From contig DATGMD010000089.1 of the NCBI GenBank assembly GCA_035293805.1, positions 1 to 64,000 on the forward strand: a stretch of 64,000 bases of DNA, written 5' to 3'. Both the position numbers and the translations under genes were made by a program. Below the pieces are notes generated by a model. It had not been told where the DNA came from. It searched no databases and saw nothing but the letters and a program-made list of their open reading frames with translations. Within the stretch, counting starts at the first letter, position 1. Each line of letters opens with the position of its first letter. Below are positions 1 to 9,631 of this stretch, piece after piece. The stretch is from JAJPHF01 sp035293805 (GTDB taxonomy: Bacteria > Chloroflexota > UBA6077 > JAJPHF01).

Positions 1-1
1 G

Positions 2-772
2 GTGCCAGAGCTGCTCCACCGGCCCGACCTCCAGGTGCGCTTCCTCGACTACGCGGACCTCCCGGCCCACGCCGCCGAGGCCGACGCCACCCACCTTTTC
101 TTTGACATCGACAACGGCTTCGTGGCATACCAGCCAGGGCAATCGGCGCCGCCGCTGCTGCGCGCGATCGCGCCGACCGAGGTTGAGGCCGGGCGCACGT
201 TCAATTTGCAGCCGGATGGAGAATCAGCGCTACAGGCAGTCGCGGAGCGCGCGACCCCCGGCACCAGCGTGGTGCTGGCCGGCCACCGGCTGGTGACCAG
301 CTACGTGAACGCGGAGCGCCTCACGGCCCTCGTGCCGCCCGACCTGCTCCGCCAGCCGGGGCGCTATCCGGTTTACCTCGACAACGGCATCGACCAATCC
401 AATCGTCTCGAGCTGGTAATTCAGGGCGAGGAGCAGGCCCCATTGGCAGCCGCGCCGCCCGCCATCGCCCCGGCCGTGCTGCCCTCCCCGGCGCCCACCT
501 TGCTGGGATTGCGGCCCGCGGGGACGAAGGCCGGGCAGGGCTTCAACAACGAGCCATTCGGTCCGGCGATGCTGGTCATCGACTGCACGCGCGCCGAGCC
601 GGGCGCCACCGTGATGTTCGGGGATGTCGCCGTGGGCGTGGTGGGGAACCCGGCCTGTCCGCTGTCCGTTCCGGTCGCCGCGGACCTGTACAGCCAGCCC
701 GGCGCATACGAGGTCTATCTAGTGCGCGATGGTGAGGAATCGAATCGGCTCACCTTCGTCGTAGAGCAATGA
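2..772 (+). CDS. 3' end of TIG-repeat membrane/surface protein (5' partial)
   Basis: This open frame runs off the left edge, so the apparent GTG at base 2 need not be the real start. What is visible is about 50 residues that do not resemble the discoidin-like region of the downstream paralogues, followed by two Ig-like TIG/IPT-type repeats (about residues 50-142 and 165-256). Each has the pattern of Pro-rich opening strand, PGT/PGA-x-V-x-F/L, a VP(P/A) turn, and an ending in ESNRL-x-FVVE. The last repeat, with NNEPFGPA, is very close to the final repeat of the broken paralogue at 19.4-22.1 kb. The stop overlaps the next start (ATGA), so it is probably the first visible member of the tandem operon. 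It is most likely the C-terminus of a related glycosyltransferase, but its catalytic part is outside the window. Confidence 0.6.
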   Translation: MPELLHRPDLQVRFLDYADLPAHAAEADATHLFFDIDNGFVAYQPGQSAPPLLRAIAPTEVEAGRTFNLQPDGESALQAVAERATPGTSVVLAGHRLVTSYVNAERLTALVPPDLLRQPGRYPVYLDNGIDQSNRLELVIQGEEQAPLAAAPPAIAPAVLPSPAPTLLGLRPAGTKAGQGFNNEPFGPAMLVIDCTRAEPGATVMFGDVAVGVVGNPACPLSVPVAADLYSQPGAYEVYLVRDGEESNRLTFVVEQ

Positions 773-3700
773 CGGGGGAGCGGATGCGAACGCCGGTACT
801 GGCGCCGCCGCGCGCTGCCCCGTCACGCAACCCTGAGCGCGCGGGGGCCCTGGCCGCGACTCCACGGCTGCCCGCGATGGAGCTGTCTGGCCGCGCGTAC
901 CTGCTGCTCGTCGCGGCGGTTGTCCTCGCCTACGCCACGCTCTGGGCGGCGCACTTCCACTACGTGTACGGCTGGGTCATGGATGACTACGCCGTCGAGT
1001 GGACCAAGGGCCTGGCGACCATCCGCGATTGGCGCCACGCCTTTGACGAGTGGAACGCGCTACAGCTCTCGTTCTTCCTCATCACCTATCTGCCCCTCAA
1101 GCTCGGCATCAGTCTGCCGTCGTATCCGCTGCCGCTGTTCGGCGAGCAGACCGGGCACTTTCGGTTCCTGCTGCTGTACACGGTGTTCTTGCACGCCGTG
1201 CTGCTCGGCCTGTGGGCGTGGTTCGCGACGAAGCTGACGGGCGACCGGCTGGCCGCGCTCGTATCGCTGGCGCTGTTCGCCACCTCGCCCACGCTCACCC
1301 TCTGGTCGCCGCAGCCTGAATCGCGGCTCCTCGGCCTGCCGTTCGCGCTCGCGGGGCTGTGGCTGCTGTTTCGCATGAGCGCCCCCGCGGCCCCGGTCGG
1401 CGGGCGGCGGATCGCCCTCTACTTCCTCGCCGGATCGCTCTTGGGCCTGGCGCAGGCGATCCACTACACCGCGCTGTACCTGCTGGCCCCCGTCTGCCTG
1501 GTGTTCTGGCTCCTGCGGCTGGCCCACCACTGGCGCCGGCCCAGCGTGTGGCGGGAGGCGATCGTCTTCGGGCTGGGCGGCGTGTGGCTACACGTGGGGA
1601 TCGAAGCCGTCAGCTACTTCCTGGTGGGACGGCCCTGGAGCGAGGGGCTGACGATGACCCTCGCCAAGCTCCGCACGATTCACACGTCGCCCTGGTCGAC
1701 GCTGGGGAACCTGCGAATCCTCGCCGACGGCTTTGTGAGCCAGGTAGGCGTGCCGCTCCTCGTGGCGATCGCGCTCGGCTGGGCCGTCTACGTCTGGGGC
1801 GCCTGGCGTGTCGATGCGCCCCGGCGGGCCGAGCGGCTGGCAATCGGCGTCGGCGTCCCGCTCGGGCTGCTCTACCTCTGGTTGTCGGGCACGATGCCGT
1901 TTTTCCGGCAGACCTCGGGCTTGCAGCCGTTCCTCTTTCTCTTCGCGAGCGTGGGCATGGCCGCCGCGGCGCGGCGGCTGACGCGCCTGGGCGCGGGGCG
2001 GGCCGCCGTCGTGGCCGGGCTGCTCGCCATCGTCGGGATCGTGCCGTGGTCGCAGGCGGCCGGCGTGTTCCAGGCGGAGCAAGGGCTGGGCCGCGCGCTG
2101 GAGTGGGCCTATGCCAACAAGGGCGACCACCCTCTGCGGTGGCTGCCGATCGCGTGGTTCGGCGGCGACACGGAAGTCCTGCAGCGCCAAGAGCTTGAGC
2201 AAGCACCGCCCGACACGTGGCTCATCAGCTACTACCCCGTGCTCTTCGTGGACAACAATCCCAGCCTGCAGCCCTACCTGGCGCGCACGCCCGCCCTCGC
2301 CTCCTGGCCCTCGCTCTACGCGACGGACACCCTGCGCATGGAGCACCGTGGTTACGGGTACAATGACTGGCGTGCCGATCCGCTCCTGCGGGCCATCCGG
2401 GTGGTGGAGGTGGGTGCGTTACGTGAAACGATGCGCGCGACGACGCTCGAGGTGCAGTCGGTGACCGCGGATTCGCAGGCGTTCCCAAGCGCCGAGCCAG
2501 CGAACGTGTTCGACCACGACACGGGGCCTGATGGCGTCGCGGCGTGGATCTCGGCACCTACGCCAGGTCCGCATACCCTGACGATCGACCTGGCGCGCGC
2601 CGCGCCGCTCGGCGGCGTGGACGTCGTGCTGCCGCCCGTGGACCAAACCGGCAAGACCGAGTTCAAAGAGCAATCCGGCAGCCGCATCGCCACGCTGGAG
2701 ATACAGGCGGCGGCGGGGGACGAGGCCTTCCAGACGATCTGGCTGGGCCGCGGGCTGGAGAACCAACCGGTGATCGCGGCGGCCTGGCCCACTCGCAGCG
2801 TCGATCGGCTGCGGCTGGTGGTCGACCAGGCGACCCTGCCCACGCAGCCTACCAACTGGACGTCCATCGAGGAGATCGAGTTTCCCGGCTATCAGGTGAG
2901 CGCGCCCCCACCCTCCCGGCCGCTCCCCCCGCTGGAGCTACAGGAGGTGCAACCCTCGGAGAAGGGGCTAGTGGTCGTCGCGCAGAACGTGACGCCCCAA
3001 ACCGTCGTGCGGGTAGACGGCACCACGTTGCCGACGCGGCTGATCGGGAAAGACCGGCTTCTCGGGCGCCTCTCGCCGCGCCTCCTGCCGAACGGCAAGG
3101 ATGTACAGGTGGCGCTCACGGACGGGCTGCGCGAGTCGAACGCGCTGAGCCTCGCCGTGCGTCGCCCGGCCCTAACCCGGCTGTATCCGTCTTCCACGCC
3201 CGCCGGGCGCGCGTTCGACCTACGGCCGGACGGCACCTCGGTCCTGACCGTGGACAGCGAGGGCGCGGGGCCGGAAACAACCGTGCTGTTCGACTCGGTC
3301 CCGCTACAGACAGCCTTCGCGTCCGAACGCTGGCTCCAAGCGGCCGTCCCGCCAGACCTCATCGCCCGTCCGGGTCGCCATACGGTCACGCTCCGCAACG
3401 TCCTGGGAGAGTCGGACCCTTTGGCGTTCGAGGTAACCGAGCCAGTCCCGCTCGAGCCGTTCGGGGGGCCGCCCGTCGAGGTGCCGCCCCTGTCCGGCCC
3501 CCTGCCGGGGCCACTCACGCTGGATGCCGTAATGCCGGCCAAGACGCGGGTCGGGCAGACCTTCAACCGCCAGCCGGACGGGCACGCGGCAATGGCGCTG
3601 GACGTCGAAAACGCCGTGCGCGGCACCGTCGTCGTCTTCGGCAACGTGCCCCTGGCGACGACTTATGGCAGCGACCACCTGTTGACGGCCATCGTGCCCG

Positions 3701-3792
3701 CCGAGCTGTACCGGACGCCGGGAAGCTACCCGATCTACCTCAAATACGGCGACAGCGAATCCAATCGTCTCGAGTTCGTGGTCGAGCCCTAG
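769..3792 (+). CDS. GT-C type membrane glycosyltransferase with discoidin-like and TIG repeats, paralogue 1
   Basis: Predicted polytopic membrane glycosyltransferase of 1007 residues. Hydrophobic segments fill about residues 42-445. The first outer loop contains an Asp-Asp pair (residues 72-73, MDDYAV), the position where GT-C enzymes carry their catalytic acid. Further conserved blocks are YLPLK, LPSYPLPL, SRLLGLPF, HYTALYL and PFFRQTS. A soluble region follows (about 450-560), then a discoidin/F5-8C-like domain (about 560-715, from TADSQ to EEIEFPGY) and three TIG/IPT-like repeats to the end. The first repeat is a divergent type carrying LTDGLRESN. ATG 769 overlaps the upstream stop; ATG 784, preceded by GGGGGAG, is an equally good start. 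The likely donor is a lipid-linked sugar and the likely site the outer face of the membrane, but substrate and acceptor cannot be read from sequence. Confidence 0.8.
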   Translation: MTGERMRTPVLAPPRAAPSRNPERAGALAATPRLPAMELSGRAYLLLVAAVVLAYATLWAAHFHYVYGWVMDDYAVEWTKGLATIRDWRHAFDEWNALQLSFFLITYLPLKLGISLPSYPLPLFGEQTGHFRFLLLYTVFLHAVLLGLWAWFATKLTGDRLAALVSLALFATSPTLTLWSPQPESRLLGLPFALAGLWLLFRMSAPAAPVGGRRIALYFLAGSLLGLAQAIHYTALYLLAPVCLVFWLLRLAHHWRRPSVWREAIVFGLGGVWLHVGIEAVSYFLVGRPWSEGLTMTLAKLRTIHTSPWSTLGNLRILADGFVSQVGVPLLVAIALGWAVYVWGAWRVDAPRRAERLAIGVGVPLGLLYLWLSGTMPFFRQTSGLQPFLFLFASVGMAAAARRLTRLGAGRAAVVAGLLAIVGIVPWSQAAGVFQAEQGLGRALEWAYANKGDHPLRWLPIAWFGGDTEVLQRQELEQAPPDTWLISYYPVLFVDNNPSLQPYLARTPALASWPSLYATDTLRMEHRGYGYNDWRADPLLRAIRVVEVGALRETMRATTLEVQSVTADSQAFPSAEPANVFDHDTGPDGVAAWISAPTPGPHTLTIDLARAAPLGGVDVVLPPVDQTGKTEFKEQSGSRIATLEIQAAAGDEAFQTIWLGRGLENQPVIAAAWPTRSVDRLRLVVDQATLPTQPTNWTSIEEIEFPGYQVSAPPPSRPLPPLELQEVQPSEKGLVVVAQNVTPQTVVRVDGTTLPTRLIGKDRLLGRLSPRLLPNGKDVQVALTDGLRESNALSLAVRRPALTRLYPSSTPAGRAFDLRPDGTSVLTVDSEGAGPETTVLFDSVPLQTAFASERWLQAAVPPDLIARPGRHTVTLRNVLGESDPLAFEVTEPVPLEPFGGPPVEVPPLSGPLPGPLTLDAVMPAKTRVGQTFNRQPDGHAAMALDVENAVRGTVVVFGNVPLATTYGSDHLLTAIVPAELYRTPGSYPIYLKYGDSESNRLEFVVEP

Positions 3793-3804
3793 CTGGAGGA
3801 CTGC

Positions 3805-6800
3805 ATGTCGGCACCTGCCGTCGCGACGCCCCGCGCCGGCCCGCCTCCCGAGATCCGCGCAACCCGGGCGGCACGCGAGTGGTCGGGGCTGCTCAGCCTT
3901 GAGATCTCGCGCGGCGTTTACGTCGCGGCCTCGGCCGGCCTCATCCTCGGCTACCTGACGCTTTGGCTCACCCACTTTGCCGACGTCTACGGCTGGGTCA
4001 ACGACGACTACTACCTGTACACCAAGGGCCTCCTAACGATTCAGAATTGGCAACAGGCGTTCCTCTATCAGTACAACGCGCTCCAGCCCTATTTCTTCCT
4101 GATCTCCTACCTGCCCCTGAAGACGGGCCTGTCGCTGCCGTCGTATCCGCTGCCGCTGCTCGGCGACCAGACCGGGCAGTTCCGCTTCCTGCTGCTGGTC
4201 ACGGTGTTCCTGCACGCCGCGCTGCTCGCTGTCTGGGCCTGGTTCGCGGCGAAGGTCACGGGCAGTCGCCTGGCGGCGCTGCTCTCGACCCTCCTGTTCG
4301 TCACCTCGCCCACGCTCACTTTGTGGACGCCGCAGCCCGAGTCGCGGCTCCTCGGCCTGCCGTTCGCCCTGGTGGGGATTTGGCTGCTCCTGCGGACCGG
4401 CGACCTGCCCGGCCCTGCCGACTGGCGGCGGGCCGCGCGTTTCTGTCTCGCCGGCACGCTGTTTGGTCTGGCCGGCGGGATTCACTACACGGCCCTCTAC
4501 CTGGTCGCCCCGCTGTCGGTCGTCTTCTGGGCGCTCTGGCTGTGGCCGCGCCGGGCGCAGCTCGCGGGCTGGCTGGCGGCCCTCAGCTTCGGGATCGGCG
4601 GGCTCTGGCAGCAGGGACTGATGGAGTTCCTGAGCGACGTGGTCATCGGCACACCGCCCGGTCGCGGACCGACCATGAGTTTGCAGGGGCTGCGCACCCT
4701 CCACACGTCGCCTTGGACGGTGCTTGGCAACCTGGCGGTGTGGGCGGAGGGATTCCGCAGCCAAATGGGCCTGTTGCTCCTGGCAGCAATCCTCGGCGGC
4801 TGGCTGGCGTACTGGCGCCACCGCCGCGAGCCCGGCGACCCGAGCGATCAGGCCCGCCGCGTCATCGCGCTGAGCATCCCCCTCGGCTTGCTGTACGTCT
4901 GGCTGTCGGGCAGTATGCCCTTCTTTCGCCAGGCGTCGGTGTTGCAGCCCTTCCTGTTCCTGTTTGCCGCTTACGGCGTCGTGGCCGCCGGGCGCCGCGT
5001 CGGGCGGGGGCCGGTCCCGCGGCTGGCCGCGACCGGCGTCTTGCTGGTGCTCGTCGGGGCCGTGCAGTGGGGCCAGGCTCAGGCGACGTTCCAGGGCCAC
5101 CAGGGCGTGGGCCAGGCGCTGGACTGGGTTTACGCCCACAAGGGCGACCACGACCTCAAGTGGCTGCAGATCGCCTGGTTCGGCGGCACGACCGAGGTCG
5201 TCAGCGCGGCCGAGCTGAGCGCCCTGCCGCCGCGCACCTGGCTGATGAGCTACTTTCCCATGCTGTTCGTCGACAACAACCCGACGCTGCAGCCGTACCT
5301 CGCGGCCGCGCCGGTCGTAGGCTCCTGGCCGTCGCTGTTCGCTACCGACACGCTGCGCGCCGAGCACAAGGGCTACGGCTTCAACGATTGGCGGGCGGAC
5401 CCGCTGCTGCGCGACGTGCGCGTCGTGGAGGCGGGCGCGATCCAGGCGCAGCTGCAAGGCGCCCCGTTGCAGGTCGCGTCCGTCGCCGCCGACTCGCGGG
5501 CCAGCGCCGGCACGGAACCGGGCAACGTGTTCGACCGCGACGGCGCGCCCGACCGGCAGACCGCCTGGGTCTCCGCCGACACGCCCCTGCCCCACACGCT
5601 CGACGTGACTTTCGCGGCGCCGGTGGAGCTAGACTCGGTGCAGGTCGTGCTCCCCACGAAGGACCTGGCGGCCAAAGACCAGTGGGCCAGCCGCATCGTG
5701 GACCTGGAGATCCAGGGCGCGGGCGCCGATGGAGCCTATCACCCCATCTGGGCGGGCCGCGGGCTCGACCGGCTGCCGGTGATCACTGCCATGTGGCAGC
5801 CGCGGCCGCTGCAGGCGTTGCGCTTCGTGGTGCAGGGCGAGACCTACCCGTCGCACCCCACCTCGCAGGCCATCATTGAGGAGATCGTTTTCCCGGGGCA
5901 CACGGTCGAGGCGCCGCCCCTCACCCGCGCGCTGCCGGACCTCACATTGGCCGCGCTCCAGACGAACCCGGGCGGTCTCGTTATCTCGGGCGCGGGCTTT
6001 AGCCAGCACACTCTCCTGGTGTTCGACGGTGTGACCTATCCCACGCGCCCGTGGGCGAAGGACCAGCTTGTGGCGCGCGTGCCCCCGAGCCTGCTAGCGG
6101 CGGGGGGGACACACGAGGCTTACTTGCTGGACGGTGCGCGTCGTTCCGAGGTGCTGACCGGCCCGCCCACGCTCCTGCGCCTCGAGCCCGCGGACACGCC
6201 CGCCGATCGGGCGTTCAACCAGCAGCCTGATGGCAGCTCGGCGCTCGTGCTGGAAACAGAGGGCGCGACGCCGGGCGCGGCGGTCCTCTTCGACACGGTT
6301 ACGCTGTCCACGGCCTACGCCAGCCAGAATCGCGTCACCGCCACCGTCCCGCGCGAGTTCCTCAGCCAGCCTGGCCGCCACGAGATCCGTTTGAGCACCG
6401 CACTGGGCACGTCGGAGCCGCTGACCTTCACGGTGACGGCCCCCGGGGCAACCGCCACGGCGTCCGGCCCGTCCGGCGATGAGGCGGCGGTTGCCGCGCG
6501 CGGCGCAGCGTCCAGCGCGGGCGCCGACGTGGGCGCGACGATGACCGCCGCGCCCGGCGACGCTTCGGAAGCGGCTCGCCCGGACGCAGCTCCGGCGGCG
6601 GCGCCAGGCCAGCCGGCCGCTCCGGCCGTCGCCGCCCCGCCGGTGTTGCACAAGCTCACCCCAGACCGCACGCGCGTCGCCCAAGCGTTCAACGCGCAAC
6701 CGAATGGCGATTCCGCGCTCTCCGTGGACGTGGACAACGCCGTTCCTGGCACCGTGGTCCTCTTCGACGGCGCCCAGCTCGCGACCGTCTTGGGCAACGA

Positions 6801-6918
6801 GCATTGGTTGACGGCGACCGTGCCCCCGAGCTTCTACGGTCGACCGGGCCAATACGAGGTCTATCTGAAGAGCCCGACGGGCGAGTCAAATCGCCTGACC
6901 TTCGTCGTCGAGCCGTAG
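3805..6918 (+). CDS. GT-C type membrane glycosyltransferase with discoidin-like and TIG repeats, paralogue 2
   Basis: 1037 residues with the same architecture as its neighbours. There is a short cytoplasmic lead, an Asp-Asp motif at residues 67-68 (VNDDYYLY) after the first membrane segment, and multiple membrane spans to about residue 445. A soluble block with HKGDHDLKW and WFGGTTEV, a discoidin-like domain and three TIG-like repeats follow. An Ala/Pro/Gly-rich linker of about 75 residues separates repeats two and three, unlike the other members. The start ATG lies 12 bases after the previous stop and has a good ribosome site (GGAGGA, about seven bases upstream). The gene clearly belongs to the same transcription unit as the genes on either side. 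Family identity rests on motifs and topology. The sugar transferred is unknown. Confidence 0.8.
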   Translation: MSAPAVATPRAGPPPEIRATRAAREWSGLLSLEISRGVYVAASAGLILGYLTLWLTHFADVYGWVNDDYYLYTKGLLTIQNWQQAFLYQYNALQPYFFLISYLPLKTGLSLPSYPLPLLGDQTGQFRFLLLVTVFLHAALLAVWAWFAAKVTGSRLAALLSTLLFVTSPTLTLWTPQPESRLLGLPFALVGIWLLLRTGDLPGPADWRRAARFCLAGTLFGLAGGIHYTALYLVAPLSVVFWALWLWPRRAQLAGWLAALSFGIGGLWQQGLMEFLSDVVIGTPPGRGPTMSLQGLRTLHTSPWTVLGNLAVWAEGFRSQMGLLLLAAILGGWLAYWRHRREPGDPSDQARRVIALSIPLGLLYVWLSGSMPFFRQASVLQPFLFLFAAYGVVAAGRRVGRGPVPRLAATGVLLVLVGAVQWGQAQATFQGHQGVGQALDWVYAHKGDHDLKWLQIAWFGGTTEVVSAAELSALPPRTWLMSYFPMLFVDNNPTLQPYLAAAPVVGSWPSLFATDTLRAEHKGYGFNDWRADPLLRDVRVVEAGAIQAQLQGAPLQVASVAADSRASAGTEPGNVFDRDGAPDRQTAWVSADTPLPHTLDVTFAAPVELDSVQVVLPTKDLAAKDQWASRIVDLEIQGAGADGAYHPIWAGRGLDRLPVITAMWQPRPLQALRFVVQGETYPSHPTSQAIIEEIVFPGHTVEAPPLTRALPDLTLAALQTNPGGLVISGAGFSQHTLLVFDGVTYPTRPWAKDQLVARVPPSLLAAGGTHEAYLLDGARRSEVLTGPPTLLRLEPADTPADRAFNQQPDGSSALVLETEGATPGAAVLFDTVTLSTAYASQNRVTATVPREFLSQPGRHEIRLSTALGTSEPLTFTVTAPGATATASGPSGDEAAVAARGAASSAGADVGATMTAAPGDASEAARPDAAPAAAPGQPAAPAVAAPPVLHKLTPDRTRVAQAFNAQPNGDSALSVDVDNAVPGTVVLFDGAQLATVLGNEHWLTATVPPSFYGRPGQYEVYLKSPTGESNRLTFVVEP

Positions 6919-6943
6919 CCCATACCAAGCCAGGGTAGACAGC

Positions 6944-9631
6944 ATGGAAGCCAGCATGAGTTCGCATCCCGTCTCGCTCGCGCCGGCGTCCGCGACCTCG
7001 ACCCCAGCGGCGGTCACGCCGGCGCGCGCGCGCGCCGGCGCAGTGCTGGACGTGGATCGACGCGCCTACTGCTTGCTGGCCTGCGGCATCGTCGGGCTTT
7101 ACCTCATCATGTGGCTCACCCACTTCCAGTACGTCTACGGGGCGCTCGTCGACGACTACTCGATCTGGTACGTCAAGGGCGTGAAGACGATCGAGGACTG
7201 GCGGAACGCCTTTGGCGCCTACGCGCCGGATCTGAATTTTGCGCAGGTCTACTTCTTTGTGGTCTCTTACCTCCCGCTGAAATCCGGCATTGGTCTGCCG
7301 TCGTACCCCCTGCCGATGCTCGGCGAGCAGACGGGACAGTTCCGCTTCTTCTTGCTGTACATGGTCGGCATCCATGCGGTAACGCTCGGCCTCTGGGCCT
7401 GGTTCGCCACGTACCTGACTGGCAGTCGGCTGGCGGCGCTCCTCTCGCTGTTCCTGTTCGCCACCTCGCCCACGCTCCTCCTCTGGAGCCCCGAGCCAGA
7501 CTCGCGGATGATCGGCCTGCCGATCGTGTTGGTCGGGATGTGGCTCCTGCTGCGGGTCGCGCCGATCGTGGCGGCGCGCGGCTGGCCGGGCGTCGGCTAC
7601 TTCTTCCTGGCCGGATCGGTGTTCGGCCTGGCGAACTGCGTCCATTGGGCGTCGCTCTACCTCTTCGCCCCCGTGGCGGCCGCGTTCTGGGGCGTCTGGC
7701 TCTGGCTGCGCTGGCGCCGGCTCGACTATTGGCACGGCGTAATCGGCTTCGGGCTCGGGTCCATCTGGCTCTTCCTGCTCATGGAAGTCATCAGCGACTT
7801 CGCGGCGCGAATTCCGTTCGACCAGGGCCCGCTCATGACGCTCCTGTGGATTCGCAACATCCACGTCTCGCCCTGGTCCCGGCTCGGCAACCTGGCCCTC
7901 TGGTCCGAATGGTTTCTGAGCCAGATGGGCCCCTTGCTCCTGCTCGCCATCGCCGCTGGCGGGGTCCTGTATTTCTGGAAGGTGCGCGAGGCCGGTGGCC
8001 CACCGCCCGTGAACCGCTGGATTGTCGGCTTGACCGTGGTCCTCGCCCTGGGCTACCTCGTGCTCGCGGGTACGATGCCGTTCTTCCGCCAGACCGGGGT
8101 GCTTCAACCCTTCCTGTTCCTGTTCGCCAGCCTCGCGATCGTCTACACCGCGCGGCGGCTGGCCCGGAGCACCGCCGTCCAGGGCGCCATCGTCATCGCG
8201 CTGGTGGTGGCCGTCGGCGCGATCCAGTGGGAGCAGGCGCAAGCCGTCTTTCAGGCCCACCAGAGCCTCGGCCAGGCGCTCGACTGGGCCTACACGCACA
8301 AGGGTGACCGGCCGCTTGCCTGGCTGCGCATTGCGTGGTTCGGCGGGACGACCGAGGTCGAGAACGCCGACGACCTCGCGCAGCTACCGGCCGGCACCTG
8401 GCTGCTGAGCTACTTTCCGTGGTACTTCGCCAGCAACAACCTCTCGCTGCGTCCGGCCTTCGAAGCGACGCGGCCCGTCGGCGCCTGGCCGTCCCTCTAC
8501 GCGACCGACATGATCCGCGCCGAAACGAAGCCCTACGGCCACAACGACCTGCGGACCGATCCCCTCCTGCGCGACGTCCTGATTACTGACGTGGATACCC
8601 TCCGCGCCCAGCTACGCGGCCAGCCGCTCGCCGTTCAGTCCGTGACCGCGGACTCGGTCGCGATGCCCAGCGCCGAGCCGGCCAACGTGCTCGACCGCGA
8701 CCGCTCGCCCGACGGCGTCACCGACTGGATCTCGGCACCCACCGGGATGCCGCACACGCTGGACATTCAGTTTGCGGCGCCGACCGAGATCGGCGCGCTG
8801 CGCGTCGTGCTGCCGGCCCTGGACAACACGCCCGGCAGCAACTACTCCTTTGCCAGTCGCATCAGCGCCATGCAGGTGCAGGCGGCGGACCCAGAGGGTA
8901 CGTATCACACTGTCTGGGCCGGTCAGCATCTAGAAGGCGCCCCGGTGGTGAGCCCCACCTGGGCGGCGGCGCCGACCGCGGCGGTCCGGCTGGTGATCCA
9001 GAGCCAGGCCTACACGCAAGGGCCCGCCGACGCCGCCATGATCGAGGAGGTAGAGTTCCCCGGCTACGAGGTGACCGCGCCGCCGCTGACGCGCGCGTTC
9101 CCGGACCTCACGCTGCAGGACTTGCGGCTCACCGAGCAGGGGCTGGTCGTCGGGGCCGCCGGCCTCACGCCCCACACGGCATTGATAGTGAGCGGGCAGC
9201 GCCTGGCCATTCACACGGACACCGGCCTGCCGCTCGTCCGGCTGCCCGAGAGCCTGCGGACCGAGCCAGACAGCCTGGAAGCGTACCTGACTGACGATCT
9301 GCGCCGCTCGAACACGGTGCGCGTGACGGTGGCGCCGCCCACGCTGCGCGCGATCCAGCCAGCGGCGACCCCGGTCGACGTGGGATTTAACGTGCAACCC
9401 GACGGCAGCTCAGCTCTGACCATCGACAGCGCCAACGCTACGCCGGGCACGGTCGCGATGTGGGACACGATCATGTTGCCCACCGCGATCGGCCCGAACG
9501 GCGAGGTCACCGCCACGGTGCCCGGCGAGTTCCTGACCGCGCCCGGGCACCACGCCGTGCGCCTCAAGAACGCTCTGGGCGACTCGGAGCCGCTCGACTT
9601 CGCCGTCGAGCCAGCCGGGGAGGCCCCGTGA
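6944..9631 (+). CDS. GT-C type membrane glycosyltransferase with discoidin-like and TIG repeats, paralogue 3
   Basis: 895 residues, the second shortest complete copy in the array. The catalytic-type Asp-Asp pair is at residues 70-71 (LVDDYSIW), followed by YLPLKSGIGLPSYPLP, SRMIGLPI and the PFFRQTGVLQPFLFLFA block that marks the last membrane segments. The extracytoplasmic part has the conserved YATD-x-IRAE, a discoidin-like domain (TADSVAMPS to EEVEFPGY) and two TIG-like repeats, one divergent and one canonical with QPDGSSAL. ATG 6944 is used here; ATG 6956 in the same frame is possible because neither has a strong ribosome site. The stop codon overlaps the next gene in a GTGA arrangement, so translation of the two is probably coupled. 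Confidence 0.8.
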   Translation: MEASMSSHPVSLAPASATSTPAAVTPARARAGAVLDVDRRAYCLLACGIVGLYLIMWLTHFQYVYGALVDDYSIWYVKGVKTIEDWRNAFGAYAPDLNFAQVYFFVVSYLPLKSGIGLPSYPLPMLGEQTGQFRFFLLYMVGIHAVTLGLWAWFATYLTGSRLAALLSLFLFATSPTLLLWSPEPDSRMIGLPIVLVGMWLLLRVAPIVAARGWPGVGYFFLAGSVFGLANCVHWASLYLFAPVAAAFWGVWLWLRWRRLDYWHGVIGFGLGSIWLFLLMEVISDFAARIPFDQGPLMTLLWIRNIHVSPWSRLGNLALWSEWFLSQMGPLLLLAIAAGGVLYFWKVREAGGPPPVNRWIVGLTVVLALGYLVLAGTMPFFRQTGVLQPFLFLFASLAIVYTARRLARSTAVQGAIVIALVVAVGAIQWEQAQAVFQAHQSLGQALDWAYTHKGDRPLAWLRIAWFGGTTEVENADDLAQLPAGTWLLSYFPWYFASNNLSLRPAFEATRPVGAWPSLYATDMIRAETKPYGHNDLRTDPLLRDVLITDVDTLRAQLRGQPLAVQSVTADSVAMPSAEPANVLDRDRSPDGVTDWISAPTGMPHTLDIQFAAPTEIGALRVVLPALDNTPGSNYSFASRISAMQVQAADPEGTYHTVWAGQHLEGAPVVSPTWAAAPTAAVRLVIQSQAYTQGPADAAMIEEVEFPGYEVTAPPLTRAFPDLTLQDLRLTEQGLVVGAAGLTPHTALIVSGQRLAIHTDTGLPLVRLPESLRTEPDSLEAYLTDDLRRSNTVRVTVAPPTLRAIQPAATPVDVGFNVQPDGSSALTIDSANATPGTVAMWDTIMLPTAIGPNGEVTATVPGEFLTAPGHHAVRLKNALGDSEPLDFAVEPAGEAP

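Noticed and set aside
6689..8299. Open frame of 536 codons on the minus strand within the array
   Set aside because: Antisense shadow of paralogues 2 and 3, with Arg/Glu/Gln-rich nonsense composition and no ribosome site.
9460..9627. Upstream extension of paralogue 4
   Set aside because: The extra 56 codons lie in the coding region of paralogue 3 in another frame and are Arg-rich; GTG 9628 with the stop overlap is far more likely.
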